Of a DNA stretch of 64,000 bases, positions 1 to 12,085 are shown one piece after another. The position numbers were made by a program, and so were the translations under genes. The stretch is from Leptoclinus maculatus (taxonomy: Eukaryota; Chordata; Actinopteri; Perciformes; Stichaeidae): contig JAVDOI010000002.1 in the NCBI GenBank assembly GCA_032191485.1, positions 5,112,846 through 5,176,845 of the forward strand. Reading direction: 5' to 3'. Each line of letters opens with the position of its first letter. Within the stretch, counting starts at the first letter, position 1. The notes beneath the pieces are model-generated. The model ran no database searches and was not told the DNA's origin. It was given only the letters and a program-made list of their open reading frames with translations.

Positions 1-697
1 CGATATGACCTGAAATTTGATCTCAATATTGAGTTTTTCTTGCAGTGAGGAAATTATGTCAAAGTATTCCAAAAATATAAAGGTTACTCCACTCAAAACA
101 TGATTCTAACTCTCTTCACTCTATTGTCAATGTACGGAAACATATCTTAAAATATTGGCTCCGAATAAGAATTAAATCATTTTTTGGTGTGACATGCATG
201 GTACAGAAACAATAGGACAGTGAAAATGATCTGTTGAGGTGGCTGTCTGTGTGGACACCACACGCGTACGAGCTGCAGCAGTTCACCGGCTGCAGCTCGC
301 AGGCTGTGAGGTTCATGAAGAAAAGGAAAGGCGCCAGCCTGTACGTAACCATAGACAGTACAAACTACGTGGGAATGACGTAGTTCATCGGGTGTATGCT
401 TAAACCACACGTGTGTACGTTTATCAAAATACATGTCTCGGCCAAATGTGACACCGGTGACGTTGATGAAACAAAATCCTAATCAGTTCATCCTTGAGTC
501 CAAGTGGACTTTGTGCCAAATTTGAAGACATCTCCTCAAGTCATTCCTAAAATATTGCATTCCCGAGAATGGGACAGCCCGAAAACATGATGCCCCCCCC
601 CTGGCTGCTTCCGGTGTGGATGCATAAAAAAACAGGTAAAGAGATTTATTCTGGTATTGAGTTCAGAGCTGGAGCATAGTTTTCCGTTGCAACTAAC
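1..697. other. Left-edge intergenic or intronic sequence with a repeat fragment
   Basis: No exon of the flanking wbp11 gene is recognisable here, although its missing C-terminal exons should lie at lower coordinates. About 480-600 resembles a widespread fish repeat that reads 'gtgccaaatttgaaga', then 'gagaatggga' and 'cccgaaaacat'. A GC-richer open stretch at about 231-381 (plus) encodes a short unrecognised peptide ending in STNYVGMT. I cannot assign it to a family and do not call it a gene. Confidence 0.5.
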
Positions 698-3448
698 CTG
701 GTGGTGGACCTGGAGGCGGGCCAGAGGGTGGACCAGGAGGCCTCATGGGGGGAGCTGGGGGTGGACCCAGTGGTGGAGGCCCAGTCATTGGTGGACCTTG
801 CAGGTGTGGAGGCCCTTGCTGTCCCACCGGTCCAGCAGGAGGGGGTAGACGCGGATTAGCCATGAGGTGGGGCGGGTTTTCCCCGGGTGGTCCCCTGTCC
901 TCGATGTCTGAGCCGCCCGATTCATCCGTGTATTCCTCCTCCACCTCTTCTTCTTCCTCGTCTTCAGGAACTGCCTGACCTGGAGACAAAAAATGAAAAA
1001 ATACAGAAATACATGTCATCAGAAATAGAAATTAAAGTTTGCTAGCTTAGCAAGTATGGAGCAAAGACACTGGTATACTACAGTACCTGCCATCCTCAAC
1101 ATCATAGCCTGCAGCGGGGTAATGGCCTTGGTCTTCTTCACCACCCTCTTCTTCTTCTTCTTTCCTTCACGGACTGCCTCTGGAGGCATGTCAGCGAATC
1201 GTACACTGCGACCTAAAGTAATTACACGTAGTTAAAAGTAATTCATCAAAAGGATGAAGAAGTTGAGAACTTAAAGCAAAAATACATTAAAGCAATTTCT
1301 AAACACTCACCAGCATGTCTTTCATTTCTGTCTCTGTCCTCCTCCCTCTCCCTCTCATCATCGGGCCGGTCCACACTCATCCTCAGGTCGCCTTCTCCTC
1401 CTTCCTCTCTCTCGTCTTCGCTGTCCTCCTCGGAGTCGCTTTCGTCGTCGTCCACGTCATCCCGATCTCTGTCACTCTCGCTGCCGCTGTCCCGATCTCT
1501 TCCCAACTCCATCGGAGAGTCCTTTTCTAAACCAGGAATGGAAGGCTCTGCTCAGGAAAAACAAGAAAAATTAGGAATTGAATTAAATGAAAGGAAAATT
1601 AGCATTCAGAAGTGTAGTCATTAAGGGTTTGTGCGTTACCCGTGTCTGTGCCATAAGCTCGTCGAGCAGGAATGCCGTACAGTGCCAGAACCTGTGGGGG
1701 TGGGGGCCCGGGTGGGGGTCCGGGGGGCTTCTTCCCTGGAGGTAAGCGTGGCACACCTGGCACTGTTGCCAAAATCGGTCCAGAAGATGCCGACAGAGGT
1801 CCTTTACTGAGAAATGCATGAAACAGAATTCCCACAAAAAAAACCATTACCTCAGTGGCAGAGCAATACTCAGCAGTATTACTTAAACCCATTGGTTTGT
1901 GGACCGCCGTTTTGAAGCCTTGAGTTCAGCAATTTAGCCGTCGCCATCTTGGATTATGGCCATCACCATGTTTTTTTTTTTGCAACCAATGAATGGTCTT
2001 TATGGTCTATTTGACTCTAAATGGACCATAATTTACTAAATGAACATCATGCTGTATTGAAGAAGACTTGAAACTAGTGATTGAGACCATAAACTCATGT
2101 TTACTGAGGTAATAAATCAAGTGAGAAGTACGGTCATTTTCTCATAGACTTCTATACAATCAGACTTCTTTTTGCAACCAGGGGAGTCGCCCCCTGCTGG
2201 CCAAGAGAGATAATGCAAGTTTTAAGACGGTTCCGCATTGGCTTCACTCGGCAGAACCAGAGGTTTGTCGCCTGGTATGCACGTGTTAATAACTACCCAA
2301 AAGAGACGTTTTTCTTCAGTATGGAGGGGGGCTGAGCTCCTGGTAGTGGGATGTCCTGGATGTGGATATTGGAGGGTGCATGAGGCATATCTGGTAAAGG
2401 GATACTGTCAACCTCCACTGACTCTGCATTCTGAAAAAGAGGACATAAAACACATGATAGTAAATAGAGTCACCACTAAGCCGAAGCATTGTAAAGAAAC
2501 TAGAATATGAAGTGTTGGGGCTCAACAAACTGTACAAATTCCCACAAATGAAACAAAAGACACAAACGTGCTTCCCAATTAGTCAAGAGTGGTAAAAAAA
2601 AAAAATTCATGTTTATGAATCCAAACAAATACACATAAACACACCTTGACTGAATCAAAATAGAGAGCCAGCTGGCCTCGCTTGGTCTCATAGTCCAACT
2701 CAAGTTTGCGTAGCTCTTTGTAGGTCTCGGGATTCTCTCTCTCGTAGAGACGGACAATGCGCTCAAATGTCTCGCGGAGCTTCTTCCTCTTGTCCCGCAG
2801 CACTTTCTCATTCAGCAAGGGCTGCTGGACTGGGTTGAACTCTGTTGAAGGCGTTACAGAAAAGCTTCATATTTTAACAAGAGCAGCAGCTTTAGGTTGA
2901 AATAGTCATACAAAATATGAACATCTTATAAAAATAACTTACTTTATATTTAGGGACAGTAAACCTATGTACAGACACACGAAAGGCAGTTTGACAGAAA
3001 CATACACATTCAGCCCCCTCACCCATCTCATCCAGCTTCTCCATGTCTCTAATGATCTGTCTGGGGTCCTTCATCTTCAGCACAGCAGCTCTCACCATCA
3101 TCCTCTGCTTCTTGTTCTATCACAGTTATTAACAAATGAAGCCACATGTTAACACAATAATAACACCACTGTGAGAGAGCACATTGAAAAGTGAACATGT
3201 TTAAAGACCACTCGTACCTTTTTTAACTCCCTTTTCCTGGCCTCCTTTCCTGTAAGAGAGGTGGAAAACAAGGGTACACTAAGTTATTGTTCTGGCACTT
3301 GAAAACAATGAGTTGATCATTCTTCAGGTGTTATCCAGCAGGCCGGTACGGAGGAACCAGCTGCTGGTTATGGTGGGTACTTACTGGCCTGGTCGGTGGG
3401 GTTCATGAACTTCCCACTCTTGGTGGAGGAGGTTGAACGTCTCCCCAT
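698..3448 (-). CDS. wbp11: WW domain-binding protein 11 (partial, C-terminus off the window)
   Basis: Nuclear spliceosome-associated, proline-rich protein (also called SIPP1/NpwBP) that binds WW domains of PQBP1-type partners and protein phosphatase 1. Coding exons, in transcript order: 3448-3385, 3249-3218, 3116-3023, 2841-2645, 2430-2297, 1806-1640, 1547-1311, 1212-1087 and 979-698. All have GT-AG borders and compatible phases, giving 444 residues in the window. Visible landmarks are the family N-terminus MGRRSTSSTKSGKFMNPTDQ, a basic coiled region (KNKKQRMMVRAAVLKMKDPR), the SIPLPDMPHAPSNI segment, the WW-binding PGR-type stretch PPGKKPPGPPPGPPPP, an acidic D/E/R-rich block, the PP1-docking SVRFADMP next to a lysine run, and the first proline-rich C-terminal block. 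The human protein is about 641 residues, so roughly a third is missing at the left edge. Intron 6 contains an interspersed repeat. Identification is firm; the last exon end is a splice donor, not a stop. Confidence 0.95.
1890..2290. repeat. Interspersed repeat in wbp11 intron 6
   Basis: The stretch runs from 'gtttgtggaccgccgttttg' through 'gccgtcgccatcttgg' to 'gcaaccaggggagtcgcccc' and 'gcattggcttcactcgg'. A partial second copy of its right part occurs at about 4770-4880, which shows directly that it is repetitive. It ends immediately beside the donor of wbp11 exon 6 (2297/2296). I recognise the motif as a common perciform repeat, but I cannot name its family with certainty. Confidence 0.7.
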
Positions 3449-4113
3449 CTTGCCGGTGCTTCTCCTTCACCCTGCAAAGTTATGACATGTAAAAAATGAA
3501 ATTAACTATCTGTATCCGCTGAGGGAATATGCACATCTTCACCTCATATTTTACATTTCACAATCAATTCAAAGATGTCTCTGGCAGATGTTTCACAGCA
3601 TCTTTGAGAGGATGGTCCGATCCGTTTAACTTCGTTTACTAGCTACTACTAATGACATGCTTGTTGCCTCTGCATACATTACATTTAAAAGTATTATTAG
3701 TAAAACTGTAGCTAAATGTATATATGACACTATTAAGAAAAATAAACATTGTAACGTTGCGCTTTGTTGAGTAATGTTAATAGTGATGGTTAGCGAACGT
3801 TAGTTAAACAACGTAACTAGAGCTAACTAACGTACAAGCGAAGACAATCTAACGTCTCTCTCTCTCTCTGTGTGTGTTAGATACAACGTATTCAAACACA
3901 GCGGGTGTTTTAAGTGGCTATCGAACATTATAAAGCCGGTCAAACTACATATATATAATAGATATCTAACAGTTATATCTTCTCATAGCGGCCCATGCAG
4001 CATTTGGCTGGCAAATGCTAACGTTAGGCTAACTGTTGACGTTAGCTCGCACTTGTAGCTAGGGCCGCGTTAGCAACGACAGCAGCGAAGGAGGAGCGAA
4101 ATTAGAATGTTAC

Positions 4114-4320
4114 CTTTTAATCCAGAAAAGTCCGTAGAGCGTTAACGCCCCACACGCGCACCTCTGCGTACCAAAAAGTAAAGTAAAACGTGTTGTGTAA
4201 CGTTACGCTGTGAAAGAGAAATCCAAAGCCTTCAGGAATGAATGCATGCACGGACTGCTTTAGCCGGTCGCCATGTTTACTGCGCGAGCAAGAGCGGAAG
4301 AGGCTAATTTGACGTCATCA
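4114..4320 (-). promoter_or_regulatory. wbp11: wbp11 promoter and non-coding first exon
   Basis: A splice donor read on the minus strand (AAAAG|GTAAC, exon edge at 4114) pairs with the acceptor at 3472-3473, which lies 23 nt 5' of the ATG. A non-coding exon of about 150 nt therefore runs from near 4270 to 4114. At and just upstream of its start are a YY1-like CCATG core (about 4269-4276), an ETS-type GCGGAAG (4294-4300) and a perfect CRE TGACGTCA (4310-4317). This TATA-less combination is typical of housekeeping genes. The exact start site is inferred. Confidence 0.6.
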
Positions 4321-4754
4321 GAAAGGTCGCCGTGGTTTTCTTTTTCTTCAGATAATTATAAATTGTATATGATTATACTAAACATTGTAATACCATGTAT
4401 CTATACATGAAACAACAAAATAGAAAACATAACAATTATATACAAAACATAGAACTGTACGAGAGAGATGTAAACATAAACAAATGTTATGCTTTACTGT
4501 ACAAAGTAGGATGCTGAGAGAATGGATACTGCATCTTAATTAAATTAATTTGAGATATGATTTACGTATCTTTTACAAAGTTCTGGAGATAAGTGTTATC
4601 TATTTTTGTTTCATTATTTTAGGAGAAAAACTTGATTGCGAGAAAGAGAGAGAGAGAGTATAACTTTGCTTACTTTCTTGTTATCTTTTATTTTATTTAT
4701 ACACACTCCACAACAGCTGTTGGCGGTAGTGCACCATAACGTTGTTTGCTAACC

Positions 4755-4885
4755 TTCATGAGCATGAAGAAGAAGACTTCTAGCTGCAACCAGAGGACCT
4801 GCTCCCTCCTGGCCAGTAGAGAGAATGCGGGTTTGAGCCACTTCCGCCTTGGCTTCACTTTTCAGACCCGACCAAATGCTTCGTC
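4755..4885. repeat. Fragment of the same repeat as 1890-2290
   Basis: The text 'agctgcaaccagaggacctg', 'cctcctggccagtagagaga' and 'cttccgccttggcttcactt' parallels 2170-2260. It lies between the wbp11 and THAP-gene starts. The surrounding 4330-5039 is AT-rich with no coding signal seen. Confidence 0.65.
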
Positions 4886-5039
4886 CGCCTCTCACAGACA
4901 GCCTTTTGGTGTTATCGTATATTCTTATTTTATACAGCCTGTGGGTGTTACGCGTGTTGTCGTGTAGGAACTTGAACCCTTTCACGGTGCGTTTTCGGTT
5001 CATTAAAGTTAATTGTAACATTGTGGTGTGTTGTCTAAG

Positions 5040-7140
5040 ATGTCTTGTTCAGCCTACGGGTGTTCCAGAAGACATTCTAAGGGGTCGGACGTTAATTTTT
5101 TCCGGTAAGTAGCGTTACATTCTGTTTTAATCCCGTTGTTCACAAGATAAAATTAGCATCCTAATTTATTTTAATTTGTAACGTGAAATACAGATGCAGC
5201 TTTCTAACCTAGCTAGCTCGCTAGCTTTAGCGTTTGTTATTTTTTGTGAATGAACATTTCTTCTACTGATAACATCTGCGGCAGAGGACACGCAGCGGAG
5301 GCCCGTTGCTGCCCTCTGCAGGTCAGCTGTAGAACAACAGTAGAATCTGAGCATCTCTCTGCTGGTGTAACTTCCTCCACTCGCCCCAAACATTCCTAAA
5401 AGCTCTGTAGTGAAGACTGACACATGATTAGATATGCACTTTCTATCTGGTATAATATATTAGAATGTCTGAATGCAAAAGTTAACTTTTTTTTTTTTTC
5501 CTTCTTCACACAGATTTCCTTTAGGTGATAATGCAAGGCTGAAGCAATGGTTGCTGAATGTGAGGAGGAGGAACTGGATCCCATCTAAAAGTTCACGTCT
5601 GTGCAGTACGCACTTCAAGGAGGATCAGTTCTTCATAGACAAGGAGGTAGACGGATACAGTTTAGTGCACTAATTAATTACACAGTGAATTCTCTAAATG
5701 TGCCAATACTTAGTTTCATTACAACTGCCAACATTTTGGTGCGCATGCAAGTATAATGTGCTTATGATTTCAACGCTCCTGTGTGTAAATACTTTTTTTA
5801 TGAATGGTTACAGAATGTGTGGTTTTCTCTTTTCTTTTGTTCATCATCACCTTTTGGTTTTTAAGTCTATAATGTTTGAGTATGAGGAAAACCACCCTTA
5901 AAATCTGAATTTAAAGGTCCTGTGTGTAGGATTTAGGGGGATCTATTGGCAGAAATATAATATAATATTCTGAATTGTTTTTTTAATTTAGCGTATCATC
6001 ACTTTAAACTAAGAATTGTGTTATATAGTATACAAGTAAAGACAATATATTTAGTTTTAGGACATTAACATAGAGGCTTTTGAGAACTGCCAGTTGAATA
6101 TTTAAAGGGCCAGACTGTAGCATTTATTAGCAGAAGTTGAATTTTCATAACCATGTTTTCATTGATGTAAAGTCACCTGAAACCAAGAATCGTTGTGTTT
6201 TTGTAGCTTACAATGAGCCCTTCATATCTTCGTAGGGAGCGGGTCTCTTCACGCCATGTCTCTACAGTGGCCCAGAAAGGACAAATCAAACTCCAGAGAT
6301 ACCCTTGCGTTTTTTTACGTTGCGTAAAGGCCACCGTAGTCCTCTGGCACGCTTTGGAAAGGGCTTTTCCTTTGGTTGCAATCTGCATACTCACCACTAG
6401 ATGTCACTAAATCCTACACACTGCTCCTTTAAATCACAAAATACACCATTAATTGTAGAAAAAACCCTATGTAGCACAACTTACCTGCTGATGTCTTCTG
6501 CATTTATCTTTAGGGCAAGAGGAGGCTGAAGGAGACTGCTGTGCCCACCATTTTCGTCTTTCAAAACCATTGGTTGATAGAGGATGTAACGAACACGACC
6601 ACACAGACCAGCCTGCTACGGTTGACTACCAACAGTGACAATGGACCTTATCACAGCATTGCCAATGCGGAGCAAGCGCCTATTGAGGAGGACGACGACG
6701 ACGTAGTTGACTGCGATGTTGTTGACGATGTCGTCGACGACGTTGTTGACGGCGCCTTTGACGATGTCCTTGATGATGACATCGTTCGTGTTATTGTCGG
6801 TGGCGATGTCGATGAGGTCGTTTCCGACGACAATACCGAGTGTGAGACGAGCATAACTTCACAATCCGCTTTGCACGATCATAGCTACCGGAGTCTGAAA
6901 CAAGAGCAGATCTACGTGGGCACTGATCACAACTACATAGTTTCTGGTTCTCCCAGGACACTGAAACGCAAAGTGGACGCGGTACAAGATCAGCTCGTCT
7001 TGGCTCACAAAAAGCTGAAGTTGAAGTGTCAGGAGACGAGGCGAATGAAGTCAAGACTCTTGTCCATGAAAAATCTGACAAAGGATCTCAAGAAAAAGTT
7101 GAATGCAGTTGAAAAAACTCTTGCCGCGGTTCATAAGTAA
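5040..7140 (+). CDS. THAP-domain zinc-finger protein with HCF-1-binding motifs
   Basis: Three coding exons (5040-5104, 5514-5646, 6514-7140) join in frame into 274 residues. Residues 1-80 form a THAP domain, a sequence-specific DNA-binding C2CH zinc module. Zinc ligands are C3, C8, C52 and H55, with the invariant W34 and the domain-closing AVPTIF at 75-80. Residues 124-172 are very acidic with repeated DVVDD units. Two copies of the [DE]HxY HCF-1-binding motif follow: DHSY at 188-191 and DHNY at 204-207. A Leu/Lys-rich coiled coil (about 213-273) ends the protein. The order THAP, HBM, coiled coil matches the short THAP proteins (THAP1/2/6-like). THAP domains derive from P-element transposase, but no transposase body is present, so this looks like a host transcription factor. 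The start is chosen because the Met sits two residues before the first zinc cysteine, as in the family. Which THAP paralogue it is cannot be decided here. Confidence 0.88.
5911..6432. repeat. Inverted-repeat-ended interspersed element in the THAP gene intron
   Basis: The left end reads 'aaaggtcctgtgtgtaggat' and the right end 'ctaaatcctacacactgctc', imperfect inverted copies of each other, as in a MITE-like non-autonomous DNA transposon. The internal part at about 6100-6260 shares text with 20150-20340 in opposite orientation ('ccagactgtagcatttat', 'aaccatgttttcattg'), suggesting nesting of a second repeat. It lies wholly inside intron 2 of the THAP gene. Confidence 0.7.
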
Positions 7141-8757
7141 TGGAGGTAAGGCGCAAACAAGTCCAGGAGCTCAAAGCTTTGGGGAAGAAGCTGATCTGAA
7201 GTCTGTTTATGTTAAAAGTCTCTTGTAGAGATGCACCAATTGCAACTTTCTTGGCTGATTCCGATTGTCTGTTAAACTTTAATTGACTGCAAGGCTCCGG
7301 ACTATGTTGTTTTTTCTTTTCTTTTTTTCTACCACTGTCTCCTAAACCTACTTTAATGTTGGACTTCACAATGTTTTCAGTGAACTAACGTAACTGGTAA
7401 TCAGAGGAATGAGCTTACCCGTCTTAGTCTTACCCAGGTGGGACTCTAGACATGTAGCAGCTGAGTGCTGTATTAGCAGAGTATGGTTTGTGCAGGTAGA
7501 GTCCTGCTCCTAGTGGCAGCTGTATCTAAGACTGCACCTGTCGCCACGCCCTGCTTCCTCAGGCCCTGCTTCCTCAGGTCCTGCTTCCTCTCGTCCTCAG
7601 CCCGTCACTGGGACAGTCTGCCACCTCCTTGTAAGCCTTCTTCTTATGGCAGCCTTGACACAGGGTGAGGACAAACAGTTATTAATATAACCCCTGTTCT
7701 GGAAGGTCTATGACGTCGAATGTGACATCTCGGCACGTCGGGCCAAACAACCTCGCTTACAGAGTTAGGACTGGTGACATCATCTGTAACGTCAACCCTC
7801 AACTCAAAGATAGTCATTACCGAAAACAAAGTCTAATCAAATGAAATAATCACGTAATCCGATCATGCTTAATTTGATTAGTAAAGATCATTGCTGGCAG
7901 CAGCAGGTGGAGTTAAGTGAAGCTTCAATGATGCACACTCATAAGCAACAGACTATTTAATGAACCAAGACTTCAGGAGAAAACTGTGGTTGTTTTAGGT
8001 CCAGGACGGCAGGACAAGCAGCCGGACATAAACGTCCTGTTTACCAGGAGAAACGATGAGACAGTCGCTCTCGTTTAATGTTTCCAAAACATTAAAGTTA
8101 AAAACACTTGATTATTTTCCTGTTACGATATCCCGTCAATACTAAATAGATCCCAAAATGTAGCTGTTACAGTGAAACATCTATACTGAGTGGACCACAA
8201 AATAGACTAGGAATTACAAATAGACTATTTTAAATAGCAAATATCTAAGCTAAAAACAAATTTCTCATATCGCAAATCTGAAATCTGCTGTAAATTAGTG
8301 GTCTGCACATTTAGGGGATTGATGATCTCCTATAATCGATCAGTTCAACATCTTCGGACGGTCAGTTTGTTTGAGTTCCTTGTACGACGGCCCGAGAGCC
8401 TTGTAGGCAGGGATCAGGGAGGGAGGAGGGTTGAAACAAGATTTTCAAAGTAATGGTCAAATATTACAGGTGGAGTTAAACGGGAGCGTCCATGGTTCCA
8501 GTCACAGCCGCTCCCTCTCATGAACAGCAGACCGTTTAATCAGCAAAACGTAGTTTCAGGAGCTTCTAACAGGGTTCTTCTGAGTCCGTTAGACCAGGTT
8601 CTTTGAGGGATCTGGTTGTCTTGTCCCTCGCTGCAAAAGCCAAATGTGACACTAGGTGGCAGGAACGCCATTCTTTAACAGTCCAGCAGACACTCAGCAA
8701 TAACACAATAACAGACGTCAAGCGCTTGTGTTACCCCCAACTTCAAATAATGCACTC

Positions 8758-8799
<42 letters not shown>

Positions 8800-10180
8800 C
8801 TTTCTGAGCACTTTCCAACAATCTACCTTTCAAAATAAAACGTTACGGCAGACTCTATACTCTACTGTGCTGATTCTGACCAATATGTTTGCAGCATGTA
8901 TAAAGACCTTTTATTTTAATGATTAAACACCTCAGTCATCATATTGTAACAAGTACGGGAAATGCATCTCTAATTTGGCCTTTAATGTCACGCTTGTCTG
9001 ATAAAATATTTAAAAGGCTCCAGGGTTTAATGGTAATCATCTTGACTCTGTGCATTTCCTACACATCTGCAATGCTCTGAACTCTATCACACATCAAGCA
9101 GATCTTCAGAAGCTCATTCTCTGCATAATTCAAACCAATGCTGTGACGTCAGCGGGATTATTACGAGCAGTTCTCACTTCATGCTTCATGTAAACAGCCA
9201 GACTACACACAGTGTTTACAGTACAGCACGTACATTATGACCAAATGAAACCAACTGAGATGCAACGATTTTATCATCACTGTTCAGAAAGACAGCTCAA
9301 CAACTTGTGTGCATCACAAGCATGTGAACAGCTGTTGTTTATTATTGAGTGTCTACTGTACAGTAAAGAGGTCTGGGTGAAAAGTGACTTTTGGAATAAT
9401 AAAGATGCCAATCTGTCAGATGTTATGAAACCGGCTCAATTCCAACAACGTTCTGACTGCTAGTATACCTTCAAGTATACTAAAATGTTTGTCACTCAGC
9501 TGATTTTAACTCTGTAAGAACTATCAACAACACTCACATAATTATAAAGTTCTGATGGTGTATTCATATAAAATAGGAGCTGGAAGAGAGACGAGAGCAC
9601 ATGACTCACAGTAAACGTGTCGTGGTTTCAGTTCATTTGTACGAAAATATAAAATGATTATTTCACAAATCTTAAGAAATAAAGCAGTCAAAGTGACGAA
9701 GTTCGAGGAGAGAAGCTTTCACGTCGTCTTTGAAGATCTGGGACAAAGACTTGCGTGTCAGCAGATTGTTGTGTTTGTTGTGTTTAGTGAGACTAATGCC
9801 ATGTCCGATAAATGCACTCTGCTGTCTAATCTGGTCTACGGTAAACAGGCCACATTTCCGTGTGTGGAGAAGTCAAACAGGTTTGACGCTACATTCTAAG
9901 GAATGAGTCGACCAAGATTAGAAAAACTTTGGCATTGAGTTGTTTTTAAAAACCTATAATTAAATCCGATTGATCCGTCCTACCTTCACAATAAAATGTC
10001 ACAGCTGTCACAGTTTGTGGAGCGCTCTATGGACTCCGGTTAAACGTAGCTTAAGCCTCAACATACTAACGGCACATAAAAGCAGTCTTTGAAAAAGGAT
10101 TTTATAACATTTTATAATAAAGATAATAAAAGTTATCGGACTCAATAATCTAATAATCACAAGAGACACGAATCCTTTAC
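7141..10180. other. Gene-poor interval after the THAP gene
   Basis: No exon with supporting splice sites and family resemblance was found. Visible structure: three 15-bp direct repeats 'ctgcttcctcaggcc' at about 7549-7590, and a (TA)n tract at 8759-8798. The rest is AT-rich unique-looking sequence. The 3' UTR of the THAP gene presumably occupies the first part, but no convincing poly(A) signal was identified close by. Confidence 0.5.
8759..8798. repeat. (TA)n microsatellite
   Basis: An uninterrupted TA dinucleotide tract of about 19 units. Confidence 0.97.
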
Positions 10181-10196
10181 ACGCGTTTTAAACGCT

Positions 10197-10202
10197 TTAT
10201 TG
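10197..10202 (-). terminator. Poly(A) signal of the phafin gene
   Basis: AATAAA on the minus strand (tttatt on plus), about 350 nt past the stop codon. It is followed by T-rich and mixed sequence, consistent with a short 3' UTR. Functional use is inferred from position only. Confidence 0.5.
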
Positions 10203-10553
10203 TTTTTAGATCATTTCAAGGCAAAATAAAAAAGTAGCAAAGTATCAACGGTTACAATGCAGTTTCATAACTGCGTACACTGCTCTTCTCAACATCCTCT
10301 GACATCAAATAATATTAGAGAAGATAATGGTGTTTTTCCATGGATCAGGAACTGTGTTTAAAAACTCAGGTATGACAACATTAAATAGTTAAAAATACAA
10401 TACATAGTTCTCTCTCGAGGTTTTCTATTGCATTTGTTTACCTTTGTGTCATCGTAGCCCATTCAAAAGGCCAATACTCTTTGAGTTCATTGTTTAAGAT
10501 GACTCTCGATGATGGCAAACATGTCTGAGAGAGCGTCTCGATGTGCTCATGTT

Positions 10554-12020
10554 TTACTGGGGCCTCTGACTCATGGGTCTCGGGTAAACATAGGTACCCA
10601 TCTGTCCACAGGTGCCCTGATGGGACACCAGCCAGCCATTGTAAGTGTGGCCCTCCATCGTCTCCACTCCCTCTTCTTCATCACTGGACGCCGCCTCATT
10701 GTCTTCCTCCGAGCTATTCTTCCCAGTGCCGTTTCCTCCCGGGCCGGACATCTCATACTCCTTCGTCCTCGCGTCGCACAGGCTGCAGACCCTCAACCGC
10801 TTGGTGGGGTGAATGTGGCCGATCACCGCTCGCTGCGTAGAGCACGCGTTGCACACCAAAAAGCCGCATTTTCGGCAGTGGTGGCGGCGATTGGTCTTGG
10901 TGAAATTGTCGAAGCAGCGCATGCACTTGAAGGCCGCCTGGTCCGGGATCCACGCCACAGCAAAGGCAGGTTGGCTGCTGCCGCCTCCGCCGCCGCCGCC
11001 GCCGCCGCCGCCGCCCTGCAGCAGGTTCGAGCGGCACTCCTCGATGTGCTCCATCCAGGCCCGCTTCTCCTCGTACGACGGGGCGGACACGAAGAATGAC
11101 TTGCGCGGCATGCGCATCAGCCATTGGTTCTTCAATCCCTCACTGTCCTCCATGTCCTCGAGCATGATGGCCTCTGAAATGACAGTCAAGATGGCATATT
11201 GAGAACAAAAAACACCGAGGATACTATGGTGTGGTCAACACGCCAGAAAGTGATTTTCTACCCGCGAACTTCCCATTTCTGCACAAGACTGTAGGCATCA
11301 GTGGCGGCTGGTCCATAGAGGGCGCTAGGGCGCCGCCCCCCCTAGAGCTACAAAAAATAAAAATAAAAATAAAAATAAAAATAAAATTTAAAATAAAAAT
11401 AAACTATACAAATTGTCAATATTTGTGTTTTTGAAACATGGAATCACCCAGTAATATGTGTAAAATATGATATCTGCGGTAAATATATGCTTTTCCTGCT
11501 TGTCCTCTCTGCCTGTCTGCTCTTCCTCTCTGTGTGTGCACGTCTCAGCTGGCTGGGGCGCTGGAAAAACTGCCCCAAAGAGGCGGGTCTATAAAGCAGT
11601 TTAGCCAATGCTGAGTAAAGATATAAATGAGTGACATACAATTCAGCCAATCAGCGTCCTCAAATAGATTCAGCTTGGGGCAGTTTTTTTCCTGCCCCAA
11701 GCTGCGCGTTCTCGTCAGGAGAAGTCTCTACAGGAGAGCGCCAGTGTGAGCACTACTCCTCCAAGACCCGTTTGAGAGGAGAACTGAGAGGAGAAACTAC
11801 TGAAAGAGCTGATCCCAGATCAGCCTGACCTCACAATCAGACAGCAGACTAGCAGGAAAGAGAAGCAGTACATGAAGCTTCTCTACTAGCTGTACACCAG
11901 ACAGGTTTGACTCGCTGGATGACGTCATGATAATAACTTATTTATCTTTTTAAAACAACAGGGACAGAACCAGCATGGACAGTTAGGGAGTGAGGGACAT
12001 GAAGCACCTGTCTGATAAAT

Positions 12021-12085
<65 letters not shown>

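Noticed and set aside
6651..7081. Ser/Thr-rich minus-strand frames opposite the THAP gene
   Set aside because: Antisense of the acidic GAC/GTC-rich THAP-gene exon.
10509..11202. Several open frames on the plus strand
   Set aside because: Antisense shadows of the GC-rich phafin exon, whose minus-strand reading gives a clear FYVE domain.
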